Below are positions 34,101 to 46,238 of a stretch of DNA of 64,000 nt, in pieces. Location of the stretch: NCBI GenBank assembly GCA_030248215.1, contig JASANG010000120.1, positions 1 to 64,000 of the forward strand, written 5' to 3'. The position numbers and the translations under genes are program-made. Under the pieces are notes generated by a model, which saw only the letters and a list, made by a program, of their open reading frames with translations, did no database searches and was not told where the DNA came from. The first letter of the stretch is position 1; every line of letters starts with the position of its first letter. The DNA comes from Enoplolaimus lenunculus (Eukaryota > Nematoda > Enoplea > Enoplida > Thoracostomopsidae).

Positions 34101-35473
34101 AAATTTTTAATATACGTTCGTCCGGTTCGGCCGAAACTACTAGTAATTTCTCAGGTATAAAACGCTGAGTACAGCGCGTTTTGCAGTGCAGTTTATGCAA
34201 TAAAATTGTACTTTAAGAATATGGAAGTGGGCTAATGTGAAATTTTAAAGTATGGAATTAATGCAACAAAAACTTACTTTGCTTTAACAGTATAATCACA
34301 TCGGCTGTAATTCTTAAATCCAGCCTGCGAGTACACTTGTGTGAAATAAGGCTTAGGTCCATAATTATCCATTTACTTTATAGACAAGTTCGTGAAACAG
34401 TGTATCATAAAGTTTTGGAGGACAGCATTTATCAATAAAGGGACAGCTTTTACCAGCAAAAATTGTTTGGAAAATCAGTTTGTATCATTTTAAACTGTAC
34501 TTGGGGACAGATTTCATTTGAGATAGTATTTTGCCATAACACCCTTCCTTACAAATATACAATTTTCTGTCATTCATACAAATGTAATGAAATCAAAGCT
34601 TCCTGTGTTAAGTAAAGCTAGGAAATTTCGACTTCGTCGCTATTTATTTTCCACCTGTAATAACAAGATCAAAGGCGGCCATGTTGCATGTCAGGCTCAA
34701 CTTTTGAAAGCTTATTCGCTTTCCCAACAGACGTGACGTAATCAAGAAGGTTCTAATGGTTTTCCCCAGATTTTTAAATGCATTTCAACGCATCAGCGAA
34801 ATTGCACCGAAGAATAATGGTACAAACCAGTTTGGTAGCTGTAACTAAAGTTTTTGTTAAATTTTGCCAGTTTCTGCCTGAAAAAATGCTGGGAGAACCT
34901 TGTGTTTCACCAGATGCCCTCAATATTTTGTAAAAATTATTGCCTTGTCCATGTTACTTGCTCCAAAATTGCTGCGGTTTGTAATTTCAAAATACTTGAA
35001 ATACAGTATTTCCGAAGGGTCCAAGTACCATTTGACCTCTCCCTGGTTCTAAATGGTTTATCAACATTTTAACATCCAGATATATCGACTTCCGGTTTTA
35101 CCAGCTCCGGTTGAAATTTTGCCAACAGTTTCGGAAAATATTCTATGAAAGAAAACGTTAAATATAAATGAATGATTGCCAATCTAATTTCATAACAAAT
35201 AGTTTGTGCATTTCAATGTGATTATTAAAATTTGATGTGTAAAGCAGATGCTTTCCAAAATTCGCGGATATATCCATAAGACGTAAATATACCAAAGATT
35301 CCAATTTCACAGTAGTTTAACCAGCGACTTTACTCGAACATAGAGCTTATACTTAGGCCCAGACCTACTATACCTTACGCTTAGGCTTGTTTGCTTTTAA
35401 TTTATAATCTGCACTGTTGTGTTTTCTAGGATTTACATTTACATATAGACAACTGTTATGTGTTACTTGTGCA
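28180..35473. other. Long intergenic region, no gene confirmed
   Basis: A minus-strand frame at 28570-28337 (77 residues, hydrophobic start, Cys-rich segment HCQYCNKPC) has no family match or splice support. A box-B-like GATTCGAATCCCACC lies at about 29665 without the rest of a tRNA. Degenerate TTAGGC arrays occur at about 30285-30350, 31430-31550 and 35345-35390; the middle one lies between inverted words CTCTTGTATACTTTCTCCCA and TGTGGGAAGAGAACAAGAG, so is probably another short element. About 33290-33420 has irregular repeats of GATTTTTATCCCCG-like words. The rest is AT-rich. Confidence 0.45.
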
Positions 35474-38400
35474 ATGAATAACATTAAATATCAGAGGTTG
35501 CCACAAAGCGATCGCGATGATGATTTTTTCGTTTTTGATAGCAAAAAACACAACTACGCAAACAGGTCACCTGAAACCGGCGAAAAGAAAAACGTTATTG
35601 GATATCGCGATAATCGGTTTCATCAAGTCAAGGAAGTTTCCGGCGGATTGCTTTCAAAGTCTATAGGTGATTTTAATTTACGAAAAATTAGTTGCGTCTT
35701 ATACACTGTAATTTCCAATGAGTTTATTTTAATCATCAACCCAGATAGCCAGTTAATTATTTTTGAGTACATAACAGTAATCATTAGCACATTTTTTGCT
35801 GACTAAATTTTTGACGAATACATTAATTAACTCAGAGTTGAATGGTTCAGCGAAGTCTGGGTTACGACTATCACATAATTGTGAGGTATCAATTGATTCA
35901 TTTCATTCAAGTGTACAAAAGCCAGTAAATTTTTAAAATGCTGAAACCCGCAGATACCATGCATCGCAAAATTTCCCTTTTTAAGCAGTTTTGAATTATT
36001 TCACAAATATTTCAAGTCATGCGTTAATAAGCTTAAGCTAATATTGGGCTCTAAGCGTAGACTTAAAGAAATTTAGGCATAAACTTACGTTTTGCATCAG
36101 TATACAAGTACCAATAGGCATGCCATTTTAGCTTTTTTCGCTAAATGTTATTTTTTGTTAGTTTGTACGAGATTCTCATGCATTTACATAAAATAACTCT
36201 TGGCTTTCGCTATATAAGCAAAGGTGGATAATGACAAGAGTGTGCAACTCTTGGGGTCCCGCATGGTACAAATGCACCACCGGGCGTTGCGTTTTTGCCC
36301 GACCCCCCTCTTTGTTTAGTGGGTTGGACGCTGTCACATGAATACCCCTAATGTAAACTATAAGGGGAGCATGTTTGACGCCACATACATAAAGTGCCAT
36401 CATTCACTGGTTGTACCCCTCTAAATAAATGGGGGTAATGGAAGAACGCAACGCGTGCCTGGTACATTCTTTTCTGCACAGAATGTGCCCAGTTGCACAC
36501 TCTTGAAAATAGCGATTATCCACTCTCGATATAAGTGATGCATTCATTGTACGGAAGTATTTTAAGAAATTATTTATTTGGTTTTTTAGGAAACTTTGGA
36601 TCTCGAATTGCGGAATCTGTGGTGCTTGTTATTTCGTATGTGCTTGTTGCGATTACTCTGCCAATCTCCCTAATTTTCACATTAAAGGTATAGTAGTTTT
36701 GATGCAAGCAGTGCACATTGTAATAGTTTTAATGGAATTGGTATAGGTTTTGTTTATCCAATTTAAGGTTGACTATTTTGTCGTTCACTACATATCGTAT
36801 TGTATAAATAATTTGTTATAGTTCGCTCAGAACTTTGAAAAAATTGTGACGTTCAGACTTGGCAGGTTGCAGAAAGCACATGGACCAGGTAAGCCAATCA
36901 GATACTTATCTGTATTTACTCAACAAGATAAAATAGGTGTACAAAGGTACATATTTGTATACGCGTCATTTAAAAGACAGTTATGTCTTTTTACAGACTC
37001 CAGACATATATGTCTTGAATTCAAGACTTTTATTTCTTAAAATTTTCAGAAATATTGTAAAATTTTTCACACTTAAATGTCTTATGTTAAGGACTTTGTT
37101 TTATGAACAATAATTTCTTAAATGTAAGAAATATGTGTTTTAACTATTTAAGAAACGAATTTCTGAGCTGTGTAAGGCTATTAATGTCTGAAATACAAGA
37201 CATTTATGTCTTTAAAATTTAAGAAAGCGGGAACCTTGAAATTTTAAGACATTTTATTTTGTGTGATAAGCTGTGTAGGTTCTTGAGTTTTTTGGGGTCG
37301 ACGAAATGTCTAGGATATTAGTTGTCGGTCGACGGCGGTTAAAAATTGTGGTGATATGTATTAATCTGAGTACATTTTGTACTATTCGAAGAAATATGGA
37401 CTTCTTTTGAAAAACACTAAATTTTTGGTTCCAGGATATTGGATTAGTAAATTTTATGTATTAATGACGTATATTTTAGGGTTAATTGTTGTCCTTCCAT
37501 GCATTGATCACATTCAGCGTGTAGATATGCGAAGCAAGATGTTTGAGGTCGCTCCAATGCAGGTTAATCTTTAGCACAAGACCTGTAGCCAGCTTGGTGC
37601 GTTAGGGATGTTAAAACTATTCTAGGAAGAGCATACATAGAATTCAAAGCTCTTACAACTAGAACTAAAACTTCTATACAGGTGTGCAAAATAAAATGTT
37701 TTATAGGCAGGTTCAGCCCCCGACGCTCACCATCTGGTTATGGGCGCATTCAGTATATGCACTGTTGGGCTTTACGGTGAAATAAAGAAGTGAAACGAAA
37801 TTGGTTTAACAAAGCTAAATCTCACCTACAAGTCAAACATGATTTTCAACTTCAAGATAAAACAAAAATTTACCAATTTCCGAAACTTATATTCCAATAA
37901 TTTATTTACTTTTTAACAAATGACCTATGCTAACTATGGCGATAAGGACATTAATTAATTTTCGAAAATTTTACATTTTAGTAAAAATTTATTGAGCGAA
38001 AAGATACAATTTTAGTATAAAAGAATAAGTGAAAGTTATGTTACAAAATTTGAGCATTTTGAAATTTTGGGAGGACGTTATTTGGTGTGAGATCTCCTGT
38101 TTGTGGGTGTACACTGCAAACAATGGTGAGTCAAATTGACTCTCTCAGAAATAGGCTTTTCCGGACTACACAAACTGAGTCAAAATTCTACTTCGCCAGA
38201 GTCAATTTGACTTGCCATTTTTTGCAGTGTAGGAGTGCTATCCGCGGCGCTGGTTAGTCCACTTTTATACTATAGTGACCCGGATAAGAAGGTGATCTGA
38301 TATTTATTTGGCGCCTTCAAAGGGTACCCCTATTATTTGGTTGCAGGTGAGTTGGCTACTCAATTGGCATTCAAATTTTGCGCCCTAAAAACCCTTTATT

Positions 38401-41400
38401 GTAATCAGATCGCTGGTAAACGTAATAATTAGCGATATAATGTAACAAATTGTCAGAATGGTGACTAGCCATTGTGCCGATCGTTGTGTGCCGCTATTAG
38501 CAAGAGTAGATAATCAGTCTTAAACAAGAGTGTAACAATTGACAATAGACATCGTTTGAACTGATCAATATATGCCTAAATAAAAATAGCATTTTGGTAC
38601 CTTGTGTAACTGTCCCAATAAAAACTGAAAATCAGTTCTACCGTAACTCTATTCATAGAGGATCGGCCTAAAATGCAAAACGCGCTGGGTAAATGACTTG
38701 GTACACAAAATGTACCCAGTGACAAACTCTTGTCATGGAGAGCATTATCCGCTCTTGCTGTAAATTATGCGGCTGATTGAACGCGGCGGCTACGACATAT
38801 ATACGATTTATGTTAATAATTGTTTCAGGTACTAACTATTGACGGTGGGATTATTCATTTGTCGTGCACTGTTGAGTACGGTGTCCGCGACGCAATTGCG
38901 TCTGCGACACAAGTGCGCAACGCGCATCAGTCAATGCAAAATTTGGTGCGATCTATTGTTTACTGCGCGATTAATAAGCGCACAGTTGCTGCGATTGCTG
39001 AAAATCGAAAACAATTCATGGAATCTCTAATTGTGAGTATAGAATTGAACTGTATCGCCCAAAAACAGAAATGTTATTGTTTTGCCATACTACCACACGA
39101 GGCTTTTTTGGAATGGCGGCTGTCAATGTTTGTATCTATAAAAAACCATTTTAGCTATGAAATAGTCGGAAACCTTTGTGTGTTGCATGTATGATGAGAT
39201 CGTGCAAGTTTACAAATGAGCTGTTTACTTGCATATTAATCACACAGTCAATGAGGTCAACGAAACGGTCGTCATGTTTGATATTACTTGTTACATAACT
39301 CAAGTTTACCAATAATTAATGAATTTCATTTGTTGGCATTTTTATTGTTAATTTCAGGGTGAACTTTCAAAAGCGACGTTCCCATGGGGTTTAGAGATTC
39401 TTCGATTGCAGTTGTACGTTTACATTTCGACTGTTGTTTCAAAACATTTTTTAGTTGAGTACTGAAAATAATGTTGCACTGCTGAAATAAAATAATTGTG
39501 CAGTTAGAATCCCTTGATCTTGCGCGCCACTGAAAATAATGTTGCACTGCTGAAATAAAATAATTGTGCAGTTAGAATCCCTTGATCTTGTGCGCCAAAC
39601 TTTATGTTAAGTTGGTTTCGATTGTAATGTTTTGTTCTTTACAGGAATGACGTTAAAGTGATGAAAGAAGCAAATCCACCGTTCTCAGAATCATTCCAAT
39701 CAATGATTCCTGGTCTTTCTGATATTATTAATATGCGAAAGAAAGAACAAAGCGGTATGTTGAACTGGCATAGTTTTATTCTACGGACTGTTATTGTTAT
39801 TAAACGTTTACAAAACGTAATTAATAAAAGTTGTATCCTGTATCTTAATTTCGACAAACCGAGAATTGCGCTTAAATTTGTGTAATTTTAAAACTGCTAA
39901 ATTTTCAAATACAGGTATTTACGACAACATAACGTTACATAATGAGTTAATTGTTCAACCCAAGTTTTTTTAATATCTCACTTTTAAGCAATTTTGAGCT
40001 TTTGCTCTAATATATCAGTAATTTTGTATAACAGTATTATTTTGGCTAATATATCAACTTAGGGTAATATTCATTATATAAAGAAGACGACTAAATTAAC
40101 GTTAAAAACTCATTTTTAAACTGTTCAATGTATTTACGATTTGTTTAGTTAAATTGTGCTTGTACTGTATTGACCCGAATAAGAGAGGGGGTAATAAAAG
40201 GGGGTTCCCATTTAGAGTCCGAATCAATCGGAATCCGTATCCCTAAAAAGGGTCCGTAAGCGGATAGAGTCACTAAACCCTAATTAAGGTCCATAAATGT
40301 CAATTAACCCTAACTGCAGCGCATAAACGGCTACATGACCAAATAAATTTGAGTTCGAAACTTTACAGCGTACTTAAATTTTGAAAGTGAATTCCTAAGT
40401 ATATCCTTGTATTATCACTCAAACTATTGACACAAGACAAATAAACGTTTAATTCAACGGATAATTGCAGTACCGGACATATATCAGTAACGAAGGGCGG
40501 CGGAGCGTGGGTTAAAAATAAATAACAGTCCGTAACCGAATAACAAGGGGGGTACTCTCTACAGAGGCCAAATAACCATCAGTCCCCCTCTTATTCGAGT
40601 CACTACAGTATACGTTTTTATGAGTTTAGATATCGAGAATTTCTCAATTTTTAATCAAAAATTGCAGTAGTATTGCAGAACTTTATTCACGTGCAGGTTG
40701 CAATTCGTTTGATTCGCAAATGATCGGCACAGGAGTGCAGTTGACGGAGATTGGCGAAGCGCCCTTGTCTGGAACTGAATATGAAGAAAAATTACTGACG
40801 AATTCAAACGTAATCCGAGTTTTACTTGTTTTTTCTGGTCTCAGTATACTACAAGCTAGCGTTTGGACAGTTTTTCAATTACCGGTCGGTTCGAACATTT
40901 TGCGTAATGGTGACATGGCTTGGCCATAGTGCAATCGGTATTACAAAATAACATAAGCAGATCCCGAAAGTAAAAATATTACACATATCGGCTTGCGTAA
41001 ATATTATTTGTAAAATTAAAACAAGTATAAATATATAACGAACTGTTGTCAATAAAACAGGCGGGTTGCATTATTTGGCAAGCAAATTTAGTTCCGCTAC
41101 TTCAATTTAGTAAAAACGATATAGAGTACAAATATCTATTTCTTAGCATAATAATTACTGATTACTTCCAAAATAGCTTCTAACTTTACTCCGTGCAATC
41201 ATTTGCTGATTCCGGTGGTGCATGAGCAGTAAGAGTAAAGACTATGTTAAAATAACAAACTTATTAATTATCTATAACTATTTCGCATGTGGAAAGATTG
41301 ATACGCTGTACACACAAAATAAATTGTCTTAAAATACCAAGACTCCTACTTTCTTAAATTTTCAAGACATAATTGTCTTGTATTTCAGACTTTAATAGCC

Positions 41401-42797
41401 TTAAATAGTTCAGAAATTCGTGTCTAAAATGATTAAAACATAAATGTCTTATATTCAAGAAATTGCTATTAACACAGTTTATAAGACACAAATTCCTTTC
41501 ATTTCAGAAATTCGTGTCTAAAATGGTTAAAACATGAATGTCTTATATTCAAGAAATTGCTATTAACACAGTTTATAAGACACAAATTCCTTTCATTTCA
41601 AGAAATAGTTGTCTTACATAATTTCTGGTTTTTGTATATGTAAAAAAGTTGCCCCGTTTACATTCTTTAGGAGTGTATATAAAAAATCAAACTTCGCGGA
41701 TTTTTCGGGTTGATCTCAGGATCCCCATAACTTACGTTTACCCTTTGGACGCAATCTTAGATTGTAAAATTACTGTATTTGTTAGAAATTTAGCCCCCAA
41801 TTTCGGAGTCGGTTTCTCTGGTAAATCTATCTTTGTATTAGACATATATGCATTTATGCTTCAGAAATAATTGTCTTAATCGTTCATGAAACAAAGTGTT
41901 GCATTTAAGACATTTAAGTGTGGAAAATTTGAGACGAATAATTCTGAAAAATTTAAACAAGAATAGTCTGGAATTCGGAGTCTGTATTAAGACATAATTG
42001 TATTATGTCAGACAATATTTTTTGAATACAAGACAATTTATTTTGGTGTGGTCTGTTAATTTTAAAACAGCTGCATGGGTACGTTCAGTTTCAGTCCGAT
42101 GTTGTTTTGAATCGTTTAATTGAACTGGTCTCTCCAATCTTGTCCATGGATCTCGTTAACACAATTGACGCGCGATACACATTCGTGATTCATGAAATTG
42201 GTTGTTTGTTTCTCGATTTGAAAGATGGTGATTATTTCAGTTAACATAGTTTAGCCTGTACTTTTGATCACAAGTCAATTTTAAACTGAAACACTAGGGT
42301 TGATACGATTTTCGTAATCTCTTATTTGATTCAAATAAAGCTGGGACGCCTAATATACGTAGATTCAGTATCGTTCGAACAATAATTGGTCGAATAATTT
42401 AGTGTCAACAAGTGATGAAACAAGCTAATTTGTAGTATCTCAGAAAATTAACAGTGCTGTATGATTTTAAAATTTGCTGTCGCAAATATTGTAACCGTAT
42501 AGAGTAGTTAGTTTTTTAATCTTCAAAATGTTTTTGTTTGTTTTACCAGGGTGTGGCAGTATCAGCAAAATTTCTTCGGTGGAAGAATGTCGCATGTTGT
42601 CGGACGCAATTGTGTTTCTCAGCATCGATTTGCTGTTTGGCATACTTGCGGGTAAAGTTAATCCGTTGTCCGCGTACTCGGCGAATCTCATCGTTGTCGA
42701 AGGTGATCGAATAACTGCTGCTCGGCTGAAAGAGCTCGGAAACGCAATGGGAAAGCATTATTGGGAACTAAAGAAGCGTAATGAACTGGCCATTTAA
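35474..42797 (+). CDS. unc-24: UNC-24 / stomatin-like protein 1: stomatin domain plus C-terminal SCP2 domain (ten exons)
   Basis: Exons: 35474-35666, 36590-36687, 36822-36888, 37480-37562, 38829-39032, 39358-39413, 39645-39754, 40697-40809, 42071-42227 and 42550-42797; all phases agree and give 442 residues (about 400 in STOML1). Near the start, KYQRLP holds a YxxL sorting signal as in STOML1. Exon 2 has the membrane hairpin with its proline (ITLPISLIF). Exons 3-7 give the stomatin/PHB domain (VTFRLGRLQKAHGPG, CIDHIQRVDMR, WGLEILRLQLNDV). Exons 9-10 give the sterol-carrier SCP2 domain (FLDLKDG, then GKVNPLSAYSANLIVVEGD). In C. elegans UNC-24 works with MEC-2/UNC-1 stomatins in neurons, affecting channels and locomotion; STOML1 is late-endosomal. 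I chose ATG 35474; a TTTTCTAG acceptor precedes it. If exon 8 is not spliced at 40809 its frame runs to a stop at 40929, which would give a form without SCP2. Introns hold at least six repeats. Confidence 0.93.
36212..36535. mobile_element. Miniature element (GTACATTCTGTGCAG family) in unc-24 intron 1
   Basis: It is an opposite-orientation relative of 15020-15330: GACAAGAGTGTGCAACTC and GGGCGTTGCGTTTTTGCC on the left, GTACATTCTTTTCTGCACAG and GCACACTCTTGAAAATAGCG on the right. The two ends are inverted copies. It is noncoding; the 75-residue minus frame in it is not a gene. Confidence 0.65.
36980..37270. repeat. AAGACA/TGTCTT-rich element in unc-24 intron 3
   Basis: Many AAGACAT and ATGTCTT words alternate on both strands (GACATATATGTCTTGAATTC, AATACAAGACATTTATGTCT), ending at TTATTTTGTGTGATAAG. 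It is a shorter relative of 41310-42056. Confidence 0.6.
38110..38232. mobile_element. 123-bp inverted-repeat element in unc-24 intron 4
   Basis: TACACTGCAAACAATGGTGA plus GTCAAATTGACTC on the left are mirrored by GAGTCAATTTGAC and TTGCCATTTTTTGCAGTGTA on the right. The element is almost all terminal repeat. A half copy lies at about 58410-58455. Confidence 0.8.
38265..38345. repeat. Fragment of the GACCCGAATAAG miniature element
   Basis: CTATAGTGACCCGGATAAGA followed by ATATTTATTTGGCGCCTTC and CCTATTATTTGGTTGCAG matches one terminus and adjoining sequence of that family. The rest is missing. Confidence 0.6.
38655..38765. repeat. Partial copy of the GTACATTCTGTGCAG miniature element
   Basis: AACGCGCTGGGTAAATG, GTACACAAAATGTACCCAGT and ACTCTTGTCATGGAGAGCAT correspond to the terminal segments of the copies at 15020 and 36212, with the middle missing. 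It ends about 60 bases before exon 5 of unc-24. Confidence 0.5.
39461..39596 (+). repeat. Perfect-looking tandem duplication of 68 bp in unc-24 intron 6
   Basis: ACTGAAAATAATGTTGCACT begins each copy, at 39461 and 39529, and the following bases agree through CCCTTGATCTTG, with one difference near the end (GCGCGCC against GTGCGCC). The copies are very recent or the repeat is maintained by slippage. Confidence 0.9.
40163..40610. mobile_element. Miniature element, GACCCGAATAAG family, complete copy in unc-24 intron 7
   Basis: It runs from TACTGTATTGACCCGAATAA to CTTATTCGAGTCACTACAGTA (21 bases split here as the terminus), 448 bp, with terminal inverted repeats of about 25 bases. The interior matches 26581-27025 and 48115-48559 closely. 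Confidence 0.85.
41310..42056. mobile_element. AAGACA/TGTCTT inverted-repeat element in unc-24 intron 8
   Basis: ACACAAAATAAATTGTCTTA at the left is answered by GACAATTTATTTTGGTGTG at the right. Inside, a unit of about 100 bp starting TTCAGAAATTCGTGTC is duplicated in tandem (about 41406-41505 and 41506-41600). It ends about fifteen bases before exon 9. Confidence 0.75.
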
Positions 42798-43530
42798 TAA
42801 CGATAAACTTCTTTTATATTCAAAAAATGACTAACACCGTCTCACCAAACTTCAATAGAGTTTCAGCACAAGTTATCAATTGGTTTTGAAAAAGACAATT
42901 ATTGAGGTGGTTCTTAGCATTAAATTTTGCACAACTGTAGCCAAGTAACTCCTATTGATTGGTAGCTATGTAGGAACGTCACCTAATTTCATCGTAGTTG
43001 ACTTAAAAACTGCAGTTCTATGGGTTTTTACGCACAACACGACAAATTGCAAGAAATTGTTGCCTCGCATTCCATCTAACTTGCGTCGATTAAGCTCTGT
43101 TCCCCAGTAATCATTAAAAATACGTGTTACAAATACAGAAGAACGTTTGCGTTTTATAAATCATTCCATGTAATATATTTTAATGCATAGAAAAGCTATC
43201 GTTTGCCGTTTTTTCTTAACCAGGAATTTTATTAGAGTTTAACTTTAAAATATGTGACTGAGTATTTTTTGTAATTGTATTCGTTTATGTTTAACGTAAT
43301 TATTTTTAATCAGGCTACAATTGGCTTGATTTCTAAATTCTGCCATTGATTTTTATTTTTTAAATCTGTCTCTAGTCGCGTAGAGCATTGTCAATGCCGT
43401 AGCAGACAGGTTTGGAGGCTCCCCCCAAACTGGAGAGCGCAGCGAGCGAGAAGTCAGACGCATTTTAAAACTTCGGCGGTTTTTGTTTCAACCGATTAGG
43501 GTGGGGGCACCAAATGGGGGTATGGAGCAG
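42798..43530. other. Downstream of unc-24, nothing recognised except one repeat block
   Basis: The first 600 bases are AT-rich and featureless. About 43410-43510 carries GGCTCCCCCCAAACTGGAGA, GCGAGCGAGAAG and AACTTCGGCGG, a reverse relative of the block near 23690-23825. Confidence 0.4.
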
Positions 43531-43532
43531 TT

Positions 43533-43602
43533 GTGCTTAGGCTTAGGCTTAGGAATAAGCTCAAACTTACGCTTAGGCTTATGCTGAGGCTTAGGAATAC
43601 GC
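43533..43602. repeat. Short TTAGGC array
   Basis: GCTTAGGCTTAGGCTTAGGA and a second array with GCTTAGGCTTATGCTGAGGC are separated by AATAAGCTCAAACTTAC, as in the cores of the TTAGGC-bearing elements, but clear termini are missing. Confidence 0.6.
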
Positions 43603-43610
43603 TTTCTCTA

Positions 43611-43862
43611 CACTGTAAATTTCAATGAGTTGATTAATCATTTCAGCTAGCGAGTTAGTTATTTCTGAATTAATATCGGTAAACATTAACTCATCCAAAT
43701 TCAGTTGATTCTCACTCTGAGGTGAGTTGACTCTGGGTGACTTGATTAATTAACTCACAATGAATTGAATTTGCTCAAAATTATGAGTTCTGATACTCCT
43801 AAGTCAGACTGAGTGATTCAACTCATTCTGAGTTAAAATGAATTTACTGAAATTAACAGTGA
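43611..43862. mobile_element. Inverted-repeat element with GAGTTGA/TCAACTC words
   Basis: CACTGTAAATTTCAATGAGT at the left pairs loosely with GAATTTACTGAAATTAACAGTG at the right (given here as its last bases). The interior repeats GAGTTGA, TGATTAAT and TCAACTC on both strands. It is 252 bp and noncoding. Confidence 0.6.
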
Positions 43863-44429
43863 CTTCCCTGTACCATACATTGGCCCTAAATTGTAACGTG
43901 TTAATTAATACACACTTTAGTTGAAAGCGTTGTAAAAAGTCAGCTTAGGTCAGCGAATAGTTCTTCCAAAGAACTGTTGCTGGATTAAATTATATTTCAA
44001 AAATGCATGGCTTTTATGTGTTTACCTAAACCGTAACACGGGTTCATCTCTGAGCAAAAATTTTCTCGCTTTGTGTGATCTAGTCATTTTGTTTTAAAAG
44101 TAAACGTTGTGTACTGTTGTAGACTGAAATGAGCGTTTATGTGTAAAAATGAAATTCCCTGAATGAGTTTTAAAAAATGGTTAAAGTTTGAATATACTCA
44201 TCCAGCCTTGGGCATAGTTGGATGGTACAGTTAACATTTGAAATCGCACTGTTGACTATATATGAACAATATCACCCGGTTTCTGTATCAGAAAAACGCA
44301 GCAAGTAGTGAACTGGGTTGAATTGATCCAAGAGATAATTGTATGGCACGCTAGAGTATCGCGGTCAAAATTTTGGTCTCATCGGAAACACGAGTATCAG
44401 TCAAGTCGCCAGGCCGTCTCAGAAATTAT

Positions 44430-44855
44430 GGCCAATGCAAAGAACAGGGGTGGAACAGTATTATAAGCATATTCCTAAGCCTAAACCTAAACCTAAGCCT
44501 AAGCCAAGCAAAAAATTAGTCTAAAGCTTAACACCTTCTCATATTGAGTTGCCTATAGGCAACTCAGCACAGTGTGTATACGTTAAATAATATATATCAC
44601 ACCGTGTTTAACAATTGTAACACGTATACATATTACTAAATCACCACAAGACGTGAGAGCCCCCTCGGGCTCGAGCGTCAAGCTCTTATAGCTGAGTGGT
44701 GATGGTATACGCCTCCCACTCCAGTCACTGGAGTTCGATTCCTAGCATAAAAGTACGTCTCAGGGGAAATAGAATATATTCATGTGAGAAAGGGTTAAGC
44801 TTACTATATTTTAGTCCCACAGAAAAACGTTCCGTCCCTGATCTTCACATGAGCC
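44430..44855. mobile_element. TTAGGC-bearing element split by a tRNA-derived SINE
   Basis: The outer ends are GGCCAATGCAAAGAACAGGG and TGATCTTCACATGAGCC, with CCCACAGAAAAACGTTCCG just inside. The array is CCTAAGCCTAAACCTAAACC and related words. The sequence then breaks at AAAGCTTAAC and resumes at CTTACTATATTTTAG after about 270 foreign bases. Confidence 0.8.
44531..44800 (+). mobile_element. tRNA-derived SINE inserted in the TTAGGC element
   Basis: The tRNA-like head has TAGCTGAGTGGTGATGG (A box) and GGAGTTCGATTCCTAGC (B box) at about 44688-44755, preceded by ACAAGACGTGAGAGCCCCC. The tail ends GAGAAAGGGTT. Related copies are at 16250-16391, about 17262 and about 13400. A leading segment with TTGCCTATAGGCAA may be part of it. 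RNA polymerase III transcription is inferred from the boxes. Confidence 0.65.
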
Positions 44856-46225
44856 GAAGTTATTAATGTGACCAATATTTAACACCACCATCATTGACGT
44901 CTTATGCGCGATCACGATGCAGAAATCCAAAAAATAAAACTGCTATAATTTTAATAGCTGAACAGTTATAAGAGCATTTGGCAACTTACGGGCCAGTCAG
45001 CGTTCACTGAGCTGCCGATTTTTTCTTTTCTTGCGCACCACTTAAATGAATAACAATATTTGCATAGACAAGTTTGCTTTTGTTTGTTCACAAGTAAGCT
45101 GTCGTAGCTAGTAAAGCTGTAATTCTAATGCTGCTAATTTCTACGTCACTACTATACAAGTATGCCTGACATATGTGTCATAAAGTTAACTAGTCTGCCA
45201 GCTTTGCGCAATGCGCCAAGTTAGCGAAAGCGCAAAAATTTCCTTGCAAATTTTCTTTTCATAGAACAAAAAACAATCAATCACGTGTATTTGCTAAGAA
45301 ATTTTTGTAAACAAAGCAATGCTGGAAATTTGCACAAAATCCGTATGTGGGTGGGGCGTTCCAGCTTTAACATATAGATATTTAACAATCCAAAACAGTA
45401 CGTGTCTGTATAAAGTACATACGTGATCAATACTGCCTACAATCACAGTTCAACATTGTTAGCCAAAAACAATTCTATAGGGGTTACAAAGCCCCGAATA
45501 ACATAAATTCCCTAGGTGCCGCTGTCCCACCGTGGCTGTCGCTGCCGCTACGTGCCGGGCTGAAGATTTTTGCTGTATAGTAAAATTCAGACGTATATAG
45601 GGGTATATTAGGCACATGCTTTATCAAAACGTCGACGTCTATTTGAAGCTAATCCTATAATTTTTGCATAAACAAAAAGACAAATGATCGAACAGTACTG
45701 AAAGAAAAGGCATAATCAAAACATCCAGTCTAAAACAGCTTCGTATGCCTTGATGTGACACACTGATTGCTGCTAATAAATGGTTAGTTTCTGGTTTTAT
45801 TTTAACAAAATTGAAAACTATTCGTGTTTGGGTAAAACTTGTAATAAATTGCTTTGAGTAGTGCTAGAAATAACGTTACAATTGTACGTTAATAAGCGTA
45901 AAAGTAGTGATTTAAAAGTTCTTCGTGTACCAGGATGATTGTGGATAAAGCGTATTGTTACAATAGATCGGCTCGAAATATTTAGACGTAAAAAATACCT
46001 AAACAATTCAGAGTGTTTTTTGTTGCAAACTCAAATACTACGTCAGAACAGTAAACGGAGAAGAACACAGGATTTCAAACTTAGTATTATTAACAGCCAC
46101 GCAGTGCACCTGAAGCAGCAGTAAGATGAAAACCATGCGAATATTGAACCAGTATCGAGAGCTTTTTATATTATTTAGTTGTCATTTTCATCTCAAAATT
46201 GCAATTCTTGAAATTTTAGTTTGTT
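44856..46225. other. Intergenic, no gene confirmed
   Basis: A GC-rich patch at about 45515-45570 (CCGTGGCTGTCGCTGCCGCT) is surrounded by AT-rich sequence. The plus frame at 45939-46124 is basic and codon-like but has no family match. Confidence 0.4.
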
Positions 46226-46238
46226 GTCCTTTCGTAGA

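Noticed and set aside
44339-44524. 61-residue frame ending in a PKPKPKPKP run
   Set aside because: The Pro-Lys run is the translation of the CCTAAGCC telomere-like array in a mobile element.
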